Positions 11,801 to 21,700 of a DNA stretch of 64,000 nt are shown one piece after another. Numbering within the stretch: the stretch's first letter is position 1; every line of letters begins with the position of its first letter. The notes under the pieces are model-generated. The model ran no database searches. It was not told the origin of the DNA and was given only the letters and a program-made list of their open reading frames with translations. The translations under genes were made by a program, and so were the position numbers. The DNA is from Strix aluco (taxonomy: Eukaryota > Chordata > Aves > Strigiformes > Strigidae), in the NCBI RefSeq assembly GCF_031877795.1, contig NC_133971.1, positions 60,210,463 to 60,274,462 on the forward strand. Direction: 5' to 3'.

Positions 11801-13938
11801 TGTGCAACTCCTTGCATGTGGCATGTTTATTTATCTTGGCTATGGTTGTTTAGAAAAGTTACTTTAAATGAAGCTGAACTTCTGTAAGTGGTGAAGAAAA
11901 CCACAGGTTCTACCAAAAACTTACTACAATGATGTGCTGTAAGGATTCACTACTATACAGTCATCCCACAGGCAAGACAGGATGAATTCAATGGTAGTCA
12001 GGGCTTACAAAGTGAAACATTCAGGAAATACAGAAGCACTGAAGAAACACTCTTTTCTGAACAGATCTAAAGTAGGCTGAAAGCCTTCTGTATCATGGTT
12101 TAGTAAGCAATCCCCTGTCTTCAGAGCTTATCATCCAGACAAAGAGATCACTCTGCAAGCAAACTGTAACCCAAGAATTACAGAAAGGAAGTATTCTTTC
12201 ACTGTCACTCCATTTTTGCCTACCTATACCTAGGATTACTAGTGACATGCCTAAATTTAAACTCTTTGTAGAGCCCTGTGGTACACATTTATACTATTCA
12301 AATCAAATCAGTCTTCTCAAAATCCAATTGTCTGACACTTCCCTCCCACCCAGTCTCCCTCCATGTTAAGTCTCCTGCTAATAATCACATGGGAAGCAAC
12401 ATTTCACTCACAGCAGCCTATCAAGCATCTCTGACAGTCTTGGCAATCTCCAGCTAAAAAGCAATGTGCCATTTGGCAGCATTCACTCAGATCTGTTATT
12501 AGATTAGATTCTTTCAGTGTTCCTGCTTAACTGATAGCAGCACACCACGAACTAAATTATACAACCTTCTCACTATTTAAGACAGACTGTCCCAACATGC
12601 ACAATGTCATATACTTCAGAAGAATTAACAATAACAAGCAGCTAAAGACCCAGTTTGGCAGTTACAGTCCTGTTCCACCAAGGTAACCATAAGCAGGCGT
12701 CCCAAGCAAGAGCTCTGTATGAGCAAAATACTACTCAATTCAGCTGTCCACTGAACCTGAAGTTTCACCCCACAAGCTCCAAACACCGGTGAAGGACAGT
12801 CCCTCAAGTATACATTCCTCTTCTTCACGTTCTTTTAATACAGCTTGTGACTGGACATATAAGACAGCTACATATCAACACATCCTCTACAGACTCTTCA
12901 TTAAAAAGATGCCTGAAAACTTTGGTTCTGCAGTTTCAGCTAAGGAATAGAGCAGGATCTGTAGAGACCATGATTTCAGAGACATAGTAATGGACAGTAA
13001 CACTGTGTATCTTGCAATCTGTCTACACTATGAAGGAAACTCGTATTACTACAGTTGTCTTCCTCACTAGTGAAGCGTTAAAGTCTCACTAAAGTGGCAT
13101 TAAGACACTCACACACCACAGTGAGCATCACAGAACAATGATTATCAAGCACAACACAACCAGTAAGCTAAAAGACCAAGCATGTGAAGCATTACAACTG
13201 AAATGGCATTACTTAATGCAAACAACTTACCATTTAAGACTATGGGTATGACGGCTGCATCAGAGAATAAAAAGTGGAATAAAACGACAGAAAAGCACAC
13301 CCTCCAAAAATGTGACAGCTGATGCTTAAAGCTTTTTGCGACCGTGAGCAGATACTGCTGGCAGAGACCAATAACTACGTGCAAAATTAGTTAAGTTCTA
13401 AACTGTTTCGTAAGCAGGTCTGGAAACACGATGGCGCTATAGAAGGCTGTCCTGCAGCACTGAGGGGCCTCACGGCAGAGGGCTCGCACCGGTTGCTCCT
13501 GCCTCTGTCATCTCACAACTCAACACACCCAACACAAACCGACGGCAGCAGACGCGATGGTGAGCGGCAGGACACCCAGCCCCGCCGGGGCTTCGACGCC
13601 CCATCCCTCACCCGGCCAGGCTCTGGCCGAAGAGACGGGGCCAGCAAGGCCGGGCAGGGGCGGAGCGTTACCGCGGCAACCGCTGCGGTTGCCCTAGTGA
13701 CCAGAAGCCGCCCGTGATGGGCCGCGGGGCTGGAGGGTTGCCTCGACGACTAGGGGAGGGGCGGGTTGCTCTGGTTACCTGGACCGGGAGGGGCCGGTTC
13801 GGCGGGAGGATCCCCGCGGGCCTCTCTGCGAGGCAGGGACCTGACGGGCACCGGGAAGAAGCCGCGGAGGAACAGCGCGACCCCCAGGGCCTCCACCAGA
13901 AGGCAGGCGGAGGCAAACACACCCGAGCGCAACCGCAT
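2673..13938 (-). CDS. PIGG: PIGG gene, 5' coding part (exons 1-6, genomic span)
   Basis: PIGG (GPI7/LAS21 family, GPI ethanolamine phosphate transferase 2) adds ethanolamine phosphate to the second mannose of GPI anchors in the ER membrane; PIGF is the known partner. Six exons join in frame: 13779-13938, 10025-10230, 8656-8865, 6954-7142, 5347-5485 and 2673-2885, totalling 1117 nt (372 codons plus one base). Visible features are an N-terminal signal-anchor (about residues 6-25), then an alkaline-phosphatase-superfamily fold. Likely metal and catalytic residues are Asp76 in LIDALRDDF, the Thr of PPTVTMPR (about 115), Asp221/His225 in HYLGLDHIGH, and Asp269/His270 in GDHGMSETGSHG. The family is about 980 residues long, so only about 38 % is here; the multi-pass C-terminal region is outside. 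No frameshift or stop is seen. Orthology to PIGG rather than PIGN or PIGO rests on close similarity throughout. Confidence 0.95.
2886..5346 (-). other. PIGG: PIGG intron 5
   Basis: About 2.5 kb of AT-rich intron. On the minus strand its last 55 bases are almost pure pyrimidine (2888-2940) before the exon 6 acceptor. No repeat family or extra exon recognised. Confidence 0.6.
5347..5485 (-). CDS. PIGG: PIGG exon 5 (GDHGMSETGSHG motif)
   Basis: 139 nt from a TGCAG acceptor to a GTG|GTAAGG donor. Encodes EEASLPNLLVVCGDHGMSE and on to SSAFEKRS. The Asp-His pair of GDHGMS is the second metal-binding motif. Leaves one base of a Gly codon for exon 6. Confidence 0.95.
5486..6953 (-). other. PIGG: PIGG intron 4
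   Basis: About 1.5 kb of AT-rich sequence with no recognisable exon or repeat. Confidence 0.6.
6954..7142 (-). CDS. PIGG: PIGG exon 4 (HYLGLDHIGH motif)
   Basis: 189 nt, phase 0 at both ends, residues about 193-255. Starts VDDNVTRHLDRVLKRE and contains HYLGLDHIGH, whose Asp and second His are expected metal ligands. Ends in ISLLSK before an AAG|GTAAT donor. Confidence 0.95.
7143..8655 (-). other. PIGG: PIGG intron 3
   Basis: About 1.5 kb of AT-rich intronic sequence. Nothing recognised. Confidence 0.6.
8656..8865 (-). CDS. PIGG: PIGG exon 3
   Basis: 210 nt, in phase 0 at both ends. Begins ALMTGSIPGFIDVIVNLNSP and ends YDGTTSFFVSDFTE. Acceptor TGTAG, donor GAG|GTGAG. Forms the core of the phosphatase-like fold; residues about 123-192. 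Confidence 0.95.
8866..10024 (-). other. PIGG: PIGG intron 2
   Basis: About 1.2 kb. Contains a 30-bp tandem duplication near the exon 3 side and otherwise no recognisable element. Confidence 0.6.
8923..8982. repeat. 30-bp tandem duplication
   Basis: The 21-base core GAAGACAGTATTAGTGTAAG(A) occurs at 8923-8943 and again at 8953-8973, a period of 30 with no mismatch in the core. Confidence 0.9.
10025..10230 (-). CDS. PIGG: PIGG exon 2 (first catalytic motifs)
   Basis: 206 nt between a TTTAG acceptor and an AAG|GTAAG donor. Encodes NWTKIPPPLF followed by VVIVLIDALRDDFVFGSKG, the first metal-binding motif of the family, and ends at PPTVTMPRIK, which contains the presumed catalytic Thr. Brings the reading frame to an exact 122 codons. 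Confidence 0.95.
10231..13778 (-). other. PIGG: PIGG intron 1
   Basis: About 3.5 kb. AT-rich for most of its length, becoming CpG-rich in the last few hundred bases nearest exon 1. No repeat family recognised; a hydrophobic minus-strand frame near 13.15-13.38 kb has no splice or homology support. Confidence 0.55.
13667..13701. promoter_or_regulatory. Tandem RFX X-box-like motifs
   Basis: GTTACCGCGGCAAC at 13667-13680 is a perfect symmetric X-box (GTTRCC, two-base spacer, GGYAAC). GTTGCCCTAGTGAC at 13688-13701 fits the looser form of the same motif. A third, weaker one (GTTGCT-CT-GGTTAC) lies at 13765-13778 over the exon 1 splice donor. RFX factors bind such sites in vertebrate promoters; binding here is inferred. 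Confidence 0.55.
13779..13938 (-). CDS. PIGG: PIGG exon 1 (start codon and signal-anchor)
   Basis: Encodes MRLRSGVFASACLLVEALG and onward to a proline-rich linker. The start at 13938 is chosen because it matches the mammalian N-terminus (MRLxSG). An in-frame upstream ATG at 13971 would add 11 residues (MPCGGRRYWRK) and is judged less likely. The donor is CAG|GTAACC. 160 nt, so one base of a Gly codon carries into exon 2. Confidence 0.9.
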
Positions 13939-14072
13939 CTTCCGCCAGTAGCGCCGGCCTCCGCAGGGCACCTCTCCTCAAGTTCTCCCGATCGGCACCC
14001 GCAGCGGTCCGCCCCCTTCCCTGCCGCCGACCAACCAGCGGCCACCGTACGTACGTGTCCACCGGCTATACT

Positions 14073-14077
14073 ATTGG
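14073..14077 (-). promoter_or_regulatory. PIGG: CCAAT box upstream of PIGG
   Basis: CCAAT read on the minus strand (context GCCAATAG), about 135 bases upstream of the PIGG start codon. This is a typical spacing for an NF-Y site in a TATA-less promoter. Confidence 0.5.
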
Positions 14078-14113
14078 CTAACGGCCAGCCTCCGCGAAAG
14101 GTGTGACCTCAAC

Positions 14114-14121
14114 CCGGAAGT
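14114..14121 (+). promoter_or_regulatory. ETS-family motif CCGGAAGT
   Basis: Exact CCGGAAGT, the core bound by ETS factors such as GABPA and ELK. It lies between PIGG and the putative divergent leader, and is common in bidirectional CpG-island promoters. Confidence 0.5.
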
Positions 14122-14273
14122 AGACCCCCCGCGCTCGCACCAATGGGAAGGGGTATGGCTGAGCTTCCCAGCAGTCTTCTCTCTGCCTGGTGGGGGCAGT
14201 GCTACCCTCGCCCTCCCCCGCTCCCGGAGGCGGAGCTGCTGGAGCCGAAGTCGAAAGGCCGTAGCGTTAAGGG

Positions 14274-14453
14274 ATGGCATCAGTAGGCTGCGTTGGGCCA
14301 GCGGCTGGCGCGTGTTCCGAGGCCGGCGCCCAAAGGGCCTCGGGACGCGAGGCTCTAGCGAGCTGCCTTGCCGTGCGGCCTTCGGAGGCCCTGCGACAGC
14401 GGGTTGAGGCCGTCCCTCGGAGCTGCAATGCTGAAGGAAGAAGAAAGTGCTGA
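14274..14453 (+). CDS. Possible small ORF in divergent plus-strand leader
   Basis: A 59-codon ORF starts with MASVGCVGPAAGAC, runs through RPSEALRQRVEAVPRS and ends at TGA 14451-14453. The start context is GGGATGG, favourable at -3 and +4. It lies about 340 bases upstream of the PIGG start on the opposite strand, inside the CpG-rich region. A strong splice donor (CAG|GTGAGG) follows at 14617/14618. I do not recognise the protein. In GC-rich sequence an ORF this long can arise by chance, so it may be the first exon of a divergent non-coding RNA instead. Confidence 0.25.
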   Translation: MASVGCVGPAAGACSEAGAQRASGREALASCLAVRPSEALRQRVEAVPRSCNAEGRRKC

Positions 14454-14617
14454 GTTGTCAGGGCCTCAGTTTCTCAAGAGTAGCCTGTGCTGAGAGCTGA
14501 TGTTTGCTCCAGAAACCAGCAGTGCTGTGAGCTGCTTCCTCTGAAACACAGCTTTGAACCCTGAGCTGTGATGACAGGGAGATTTTCTGTAAAGTGACAG
14601 TGAAGGGTGCATGGCAG

Positions 14618-16200
14618 GTGAGGAAAGAAACTGAAGTCAGTGACTGTGGCAGGTGTTTGACAAGCAGAATCTTTTTTTCCACTTTTTAATAATACTGAAT
14701 AGTAGTAACCTTTTAGCCTTTCAACTGAAAAGGAAACAGGCCATAGTAGGTGGGTCATGGCAGATAGGAGAAATAAGTTTTTTAAAGGGTTTAATTCTTC
14801 AAAAAAGGAAACCAAAGACATTCTGCAAAGTGAAGCAGAGTTGATACTGGTCTCACTATGCTCATTGATACAGGAAGATAGCTTCAAAACTCAAAAGTAT
14901 CATTCCCCCAAACAAAACTGCTTCTCATGTCTACCCAAGCAGTTTCTGTATGTCCCACCTCTTTGCTAGAAAGATGTGGTACCTTTTTTTGCAGCATATG
15001 TAACAACTCCTTAGCTTTACCTGTGAGCGGCACGTCTTCCCTGATCTAACAAGTTCAACACCCCACCAGCCCCAGACTGCTTGTCTGGCAGTCACCATCC
15101 TGGGCTGAGCTGCTTGTGATCTGTTACCAGACAAAGTGGCACTGCAGCAGCTTGATGCCAGTGTGACACTTCACCTGTTTACAGTCATCATCCCATAGCT
15201 ATGCATATGTTGATGTGACTCTACACCACCATATAACTGGCCTCCAGAACAGTTTTCCTGCTGGACCATTTCCCTTAACACGAAGTAAGATCTGTTCTGT
15301 GTAAAGACAGGCCAACTGTATTGTACCACACTTTTAAGAGTGTTTTCCCACTTAGGTTGGTACATTTCTGCTTTTACTGCCAGTTTTTACTGGCCAGCTG
15401 TTCATACTGGGCTTTGCAACAGCTGTCGCTGGGCAAGGCTGCCTTGATGTGAAAAGCATGTGTGATTAGGTTTGGGATAAAAGCTTTGATTAACATATCC
15501 CTCAAAGTCTTTCCTAGGGCCTCCTGAGTACAGAGAAGAAATCAAGAAGCCTATGTCCCGTGGGCTCATGCTGCTTAGGTGACAGATTGGGTAATAAGTC
15601 CCAGAGCACTGTGCTACGTTTAGACCACACAGTAAGTGCTTTTTCTGGTCCCTCTTACCATCTTATGCTTCTACTCAGACTGCTTCTAATATTGCCATTT
15701 CCTAAGAATTTGTAAAGCCGTTATGTTAAAAAGAAATTGCATTTTTGCAGATATGGTTTCGTTGTTTCTTTCAAGAAGCATGACTTTGAAGGCCTATGAA
15801 AGTTAGTATTCTGTAATTAACTGCAGCTGACTGCAGACAGCGCAATGAAATTCAGAGAGAACATGCAAGGCTTTAAGTCAGTAAGAAAGGGTAAAAGGAA
15901 ACATCTGGCTTTTACTGCTGGCCATTTGTTGGAAGTGTGAGAAAAGCAAAACAATGAAAAATCTGTAAAACACACATTTTCTTGACACAGGGTGCCCAGA
16001 ACAAACACAGGACAGGATGGAGTTCCAGTGATTTGTGTTTGTCGTGGCACCAAGGAGGAATGCGAAGCAAGGTGGAGGCTGCACGGTCCCGTTCTTTCAC
16101 TTATGTCAAGGAACAGTTTTTGCAGTAGCCAGCCGACCTTGTCTCTCATCCTCCCTATTTTCCCACAAAAACCAGCTGTACCCCTCACATCAAGGAATGT
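14618..16200. other. Intergenic, no gene recognised
   Basis: Begins just after the strong plus-strand donor at 14618. Reading both strands I find no conserved exon. If the divergent transcript is real this would be its first intron. Confidence 0.5.
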
Positions 16201-16205
16201 ACTGT

Positions 16206-16587
16206 GTCGTTACTCAAAAGATAATGGCTTAACTGCAGTCCCACCCACTCACCATGCACAGTAAGATAAATACTACCCCAAGTTTGTACCTAACTTGGAG
16301 GGACAATAATCCAACACCAAATTGGAGGGACAGATGGATGGGTTTGTACTCTTCGCCCTCCCCCAGAATCTTTTGGTAAGATTTGAGCCCTCGGCTACGC
16401 CAAGTCTGTACCCAGGAATTAAGTGTGTGTGATTGCAATCATTTTTCATTTGTGTGCAGTGCTATATAGCCAACCTGCAGTCTGTGCATTTATTGTAAGC
16501 AATCTCAAAGAATCTGTAGATGTTGCATAAGAATAAACCACACTATTCGTGAACCTGACTGCTTCTCTTGAATGCAACCGGACCTAC
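16206..16587 (+). mobile_element. LTR-like segment (uncertain)
   Basis: The segment can be framed as TGTCGTTACT to GGACCTACA, about 380 bases. It has an AATAAA at 16532-16537 followed about 50 bases later by a CA end, as in a retrovirus-like LTR R/U5 region. Two diverged copies of a TTGGAGGGACA-type block lie inside. No target-site duplication was found, and boundaries are approximate. Confidence 0.35.
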
Positions 16588-17355
16588 AGCATATGGACTG
16601 TTTGGGCTGGGTCAGACCTATAGTTATAGCCATAATTGGCATACCTATTAAGAGATAAACCCCTCTAATCTGCCCCTAGTGCCTCTAATCTCTAGATTAG
16701 CTAGGCTAGAACATATCTCTTACCAAATTAATTCATCACCTTAAATGCAACACCATCGTATGTGTTGTTCAAGCTCTGAAATGTCTTTGGGTAATATGCC
16801 TCAAAGCTACATTGTTTGTATGTCCAGAAAAGCTGTCTTTGTTACTTTTTGGGGGCATTTTCTGCTTTCCTTTAAACCTTGAACTAGTGAGTGAGACTCT
16901 CCAAGTAGAAAATAAGAAAGGTTAACTCCGCTAAAAAGCACCTAAACTAACATAGTCAGTGCTTATAAACCACAAAACAGCAACTAAGAAATGTGTCTTC
17001 TTTTTATTTCCTGGGCAAATATTACAGCACTTTTCCTTTCAGGAAAAAGGTGGAAATTCCCCAAACATTGCATCTTTCTCCATGGTTCACACCTTCAAAT
17101 ACCCACTAAGATCATAATTTCTGTGTTCAGGCAAAACGATTTCTCCACGGACATAAATACACTAGCTGGCATGGGTTTCATGCTCTCCAGGATCTATCTC
17201 TGGGCATTTACTGAGTAGCATTAGCATTCCACCCCCGTCACCATTTGGCAAGTTCTTTCAGCAATATGCTTTCAAGTTTATTATTTCACTTAACTGCAGG
17301 CATCAAATATCTAGGAAAAAATCTGAGTGCTGCACAAGACTTTAGATCTGACTGA
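16588..17355. other. Intergenic, nothing recognised
   Basis: AT-rich sequence between two LTR-like segments. No coding or repeat family is evident to me. Confidence 0.5.
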
Positions 17356-17991
17356 GTGTGTGAGCTGACACAGGCAGGACGCAGGAACAACCACAAAACC
17401 ACAGACAAAATGCAAAGAGTAGATTTATTTTATTACCATGAAAATTGGGGGATCCCCGAAGCAGCACCCAGGCAGAGGCACACAAGCAGGAACACAGGCA
17501 CATGGAGCTCGGTCCTTGCTAGGTTTTGCCTGTATTTCAGGGATTTGCACAGGTGTAATTTACCACTATGCTATGATCTTTCCCAAAGCAGGGCAAGAAT
17601 CTCAAGCATGTTCAATATGGTGCCTCTAAGTCTATCACAGGCCTATGTTACCTAAACACAGATGTTCTACTTGTCCAACACACAAAGCCAAACAACAATT
17701 AGTATGATGCATGTGATACATGTGTTTTTCAACACCCCAGTTGCAAGTCACTTGAGCGTGTTTACAATCCTCCTCACCAATCTTCCATTATTTTCCCACA
17801 TGAACTGTCTATGAGTTTACAAGTATATAATAATATACAATCACTGCTGTGCATTTCTGTGGCCATTTTACAAGTTTGTGAGTGTAACCTTTTCTGTTGT
17901 GCATAACAGACTTGTGCCCTGTGAGTGTTGGTCATTTAATGAGAATTCAGAGGAAAAGTTCGTATGTTCCCCAGTTTGTAAGCACACAACC
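17356..17991 (-). mobile_element. Possible minus-strand LTR-like segment
   Basis: Read on the minus strand, the left part has AATAAA about 75 bases before a CACACA end, and the segment opens with TG on the plus strand at 17356. The right edge would meet the CR1 at 17,992. No target-site duplication was seen and length is a guess. Confidence 0.25.
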
Positions 17992-18724
17992 AGTGCTACA
18001 GGCTTGGGGAGGAGTGGCTGGAGAGCTGCCAGTCAGAGAGGGACCTGGGGGTGCTGATTGACAGCTGGCTGAACATGAGCCAGCAGTGTGCCCAGGTGGC
18101 CAAGAAGGCCAATGGCATCCTGGCTTGGATCAGAAATAGCGTGGCCAGCAGGGACGGGAAAGGGATCTTACCCCTGTACTCAGCACTGGTGAGGCCGCAC
18201 CTCGATTCCTGTGTTCAGTTTTGGGCCCCTCACTACAAAAAGGACACTGAATGACTTGAGCGTGTCCAGAGGAGGGCAACAAAGCTGGTGAAGCGTCTGG
18301 AGCACATGTCGTACGAGGAGCGGCTGAGGGAACTGGGGTTGTTTAGTGTGGAGAAGAGGAGGCTGAGGGGAGACCTCATCGCCCTCTACAACTACCTCAA
18401 AGGAGGTTTCAGAGAGGTGGGGATGAGCCTCTTTAACCAAGTAATAAGCCATAGGACAAGAGGTAATGGCCTCAAGTTGCGCCAGGGAAGGTTTAGACTG
18501 GATATTAGGAAGTATTTCTTTACAGAATGGGTTGTTAGGCGTTGGAATGGGCTTCCCAGGAAGATGGTGGAGTCCTCATCCCCAGAGGTGTTTAAGAGTA
18601 GGGTCGACATAGTGCTGAGGGATATGGTGTAGTTGGGATCTGTCAATGTTGGGTTGATGGTTGGACTGGATGATCTTCAAGGTCTTTTCCAACCTAGACA
18701 ATTCTGTGATTCTGTGATTCTGTT
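17992..18724 (+). mobile_element. CR1 LINE 3' fragment, plus strand
   Basis: About 730 bases of the ORF2 3' part, the 3' UTR and the terminal ATTCTGTG repeats ending at 18,724. The frame reads [38 protein letters not shown], then after a stop [19 protein letters not shown]. An in-frame TGA at 18252-18254 cuts the ORF, and the 26 kb copy has the same stop. The 5' end is truncated at the CYRLGEE-like region. Same subfamily as the 26, 38 and 63 kb copies. Confidence 0.92.
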
Positions 18725-21700
18725 GTGCACACCAATTTATGCCAAGGAGCACAGACTAACTTAAATAGCTTTTACGTTCATGTCAGAGTGACAGGAAATG
18801 TTGTGCAGCCACTCAAGCAAACTTACCTCTATGTCTTGAGGAAGAATGAGGAATTTAAGGCTCTTTGCCCAGCCCTCACTAGAAACATTGCCCCAAACTT
18901 CCTGAGAAATCAGCAGACAGAAAGCCAGCCAAGCCTTGTCTTCACCAGGCTTACCACTGGTTCCACTTAACCAGTAGGAACACATTTTGATGAAGCTCTT
19001 TGCAACCAACAGTTAAAGAAGCCAGTTGATGCTGTTAGTCTCTCTGGCATCCCTCAAGGCTTTTCTTTACCAGGGCAACAATTAAAAGGCAGATAAGACA
19101 AAAAGTTAGTGTGTCCCATGAGGGAGGAGCAACATTCCAACAGTCTCTGTGTCCTCTACCAGCACTTAATGAAAAGCTACACAAGTTGGTCAGTACCCAG
19201 CATGTCTGCTTCCCCAGTTCCTTTTCTCCCGATTCTTTCACTTCTTATGTTTCACATTTTGACTGGAAAAAAAAGGCCCAATCTTCCCCTCTCCTCTAGT
19301 TTCAAACACAGCCAATATGCAGCCAATTTCCTCATTTTTTTTTTCTTCTTTCCCCTTCTCTAACTTAACCTTACTTAAGCTTATTTTGGCTGATTCCCTT
19401 GTAGTTTTACTCTCGGGTCTCTTTATCTGCTGTTAAGTTAATAACTTCTGGGGACCTGCAGCTTACCACCTTGCTCTCTGAACTGCCTCAGGTATTCTCC
19501 CTCTCTGATCCTAATTTAACAGGATTTCACATGTGAGTGTGTGTGTATGTGAAACCCCCACATTTCTTTTGAACTTGACAAGGTCAGGTATGTGAACATC
19601 TCATGCTGGTTGTTTAAACAAGCATCCCTCTTCTGTAATCAGAATGATACTTCTTAAACTTGTCCCTAACACATTCAGTACTGTATTGGGGAACACACAA
19701 GAGAAGCAGGAATGGGGACGGGGACAGTGGCAAAATTGACCAGTGTAAGTAAAAGCAACCGTTTTTACATACAAGGGGTGTGTAGCATATCAGTTAAGTG
19801 AAGCTGTAATTTACAAAACAAACCCCAAAAACTTTCAAAGGTCATCTGACACTCTGAAAGCACTACTATGTAGTTAGAAATCCAGAAGGACACACAGTAA
19901 TTTTTTTCTCTCCTATTATTTCTCCATCCTTCAGTATCTGGCAATTTGAATGTGTGACAGACAGGTCTGTGCTGTATTTAAGACATGGTAAAACATGAGA
20001 AAAGGTTATCAAAGACTGTTTACTGAACTGTGAGTCTCCCTCCTCCATTCTGGTGCACTGCAGTCTCCAGAGGTTTGTAGCTGCTGAGGCAAAAGACAAT
20101 GCAGAAACACTATCAGTGTAAACCCTGCTTCTCAAATCTGAGACCAAATGGCAATTTCTGCACATACAGGAGAATTAAACAGCAAAAATACATTAAAAAA
20201 TAATTCAATAGCTTTATCCACATCAAATGATTGATTGTCTATCTTTACACACATGCACATGTGCATACACACACAGAGTCTACCTTCAGATTTAGATACT
20301 TTGGAGACCATGCTTGCAGACCTTACGGGATTTGAGACTGAGGCAGCCAGGGATCACTGGAAAACATAACCCCTGATAACACCTGAGATGGTGATCTGTA
20401 GGAAGCCAGTCTGTTTTGTTTCTGTAGACTGCAGACTTGCTCCTTGCTGCAGTATGAAATTACTTGCTTTCAAAGAGGAAGCAAAGCTGCGGAGCAAGAA
20501 TTAATTGAAGAAAGAGACTGCTCATTCATTTCCCTGAAAGCCCTGCACCCAAAGCTTATACTGCTTAGTAGCAATATCTCTAACCCCCTTTCTCTACATC
20601 AGGTTGTACGGAGATGTCAACAGTCATTCCAGTTTAAGAAGGCCCTGTCTTTAGAACTGCATTTGTGCTCCCATCCAGGCAAATTCTCCAAGAGCTGCAA
20701 GCATAGGCTGGAATTGCTGAGCCGGATCACCACATGTGCTGCTGGTTAGAACAGATCTCAGGATGCTCTGACCCAATATTAGTTCTTCATTCAGTCTAAA
20801 TGGGCTGGATAAAACACGAATGAAAAAGAATAAGTCCTCAAGGAAAACTTTCAAAACCACTTAAGTAGATGGACTGATTCTGGTGGTATAAATGTCTGAA
20901 AACCCCAAATGTCAGCAGACTCTACCACCTAGAGTAATGCCAGCCATCTAGCCTTCATGGCAGACACTGAGAGTAGCCAAATCAGGGCACAGTTTTGCTG
21001 TACACATGAAAACTGACCAAAATCTCTCCTCCCTCTAATTTTGCCCCTTATCTTACTGTCTCCTTCTTTAATCCCATTTCCTTTCCTACTCTGCTTCCTA
21101 TTCCTAAGGAAAAAGCTTGTGCAACCATGCTCTATGCTTGACAGTCTCTCTCCTGCTCTTCCTGACAGCATTAGCTTGTTTCTAGAGAGGCAGTGAACCA
21201 CGGTCCTGGTGACGCTAGGTTCTTCCAGGTTTAGTGAGAACCTGGAAACAACAAACTGACTCTATTAGTGCCCCCACCAAGAAAATCCTCTGTGGTGTAA
21301 ACTGACCCCTTAGCAGGTGCCAAAGAATCCACAGGGCAGTGGGAGAAAAGAGGCATGATATGAACGTCCCAACCAGAACACATGCAATAACCACATTTGC
21401 ATCTTGGTCACCCAGGAATCCAGCAACTCCACCTCACAACTGCAAGAAACAGGACTGCCCCTTTTCCTGCTTAGCTACTCCCACTCCATGGCATTAGTAT
21501 GTTTGTCCCCAGCATGCAAGTGATGACTTCAGCCCACTCCAGCCCTCCTTGTTTGCCTAATCTGCCCAGTGCTATAGGTCTTTATTTAGTCACATGGTCT
21601 TTATCCTACTCAGAATCTTTCTCATGGTGCAAAAATCCTCTTTTCCTGGGTCCCTATGAACAATGGTGATAAACAACTACAATGCTGAAGTAGGAAATGT

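Larger units (their letters stand above)
13430..14430. promoter_or_regulatory. PIGG: CpG-rich promoter region of PIGG, probably bidirectional
   Basis: GC and CpG content rise sharply here against an AT-rich background. The island covers PIGG exon 1, the start of intron 1 and the upstream region. No TATA box is seen near the PIGG start. A CCAAT box reads on the minus strand at 14073-14077, about 135 bases before the PIGG start codon. On the plus strand there is an ETS core (CCGGAAGT, 14114-14121) and a CCAAT at 14140-14144. This arrangement suits a housekeeping bidirectional promoter; the plus-strand activity is inferred. Confidence 0.75.

Noticed and set aside
13145-13384. Hydrophobic minus-strand frame in PIGG intron 1 as a membrane exon
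   Set aside because: PIGG exons 1 and 2 join directly in phase and match the mammalian protein without an insert here.
13714-14106. Plus-strand 130-codon frame across the PIGG promoter
   Set aside because: It is the complement of PIGG exon 1 and CpG-rich sequence, where long frames arise by composition.
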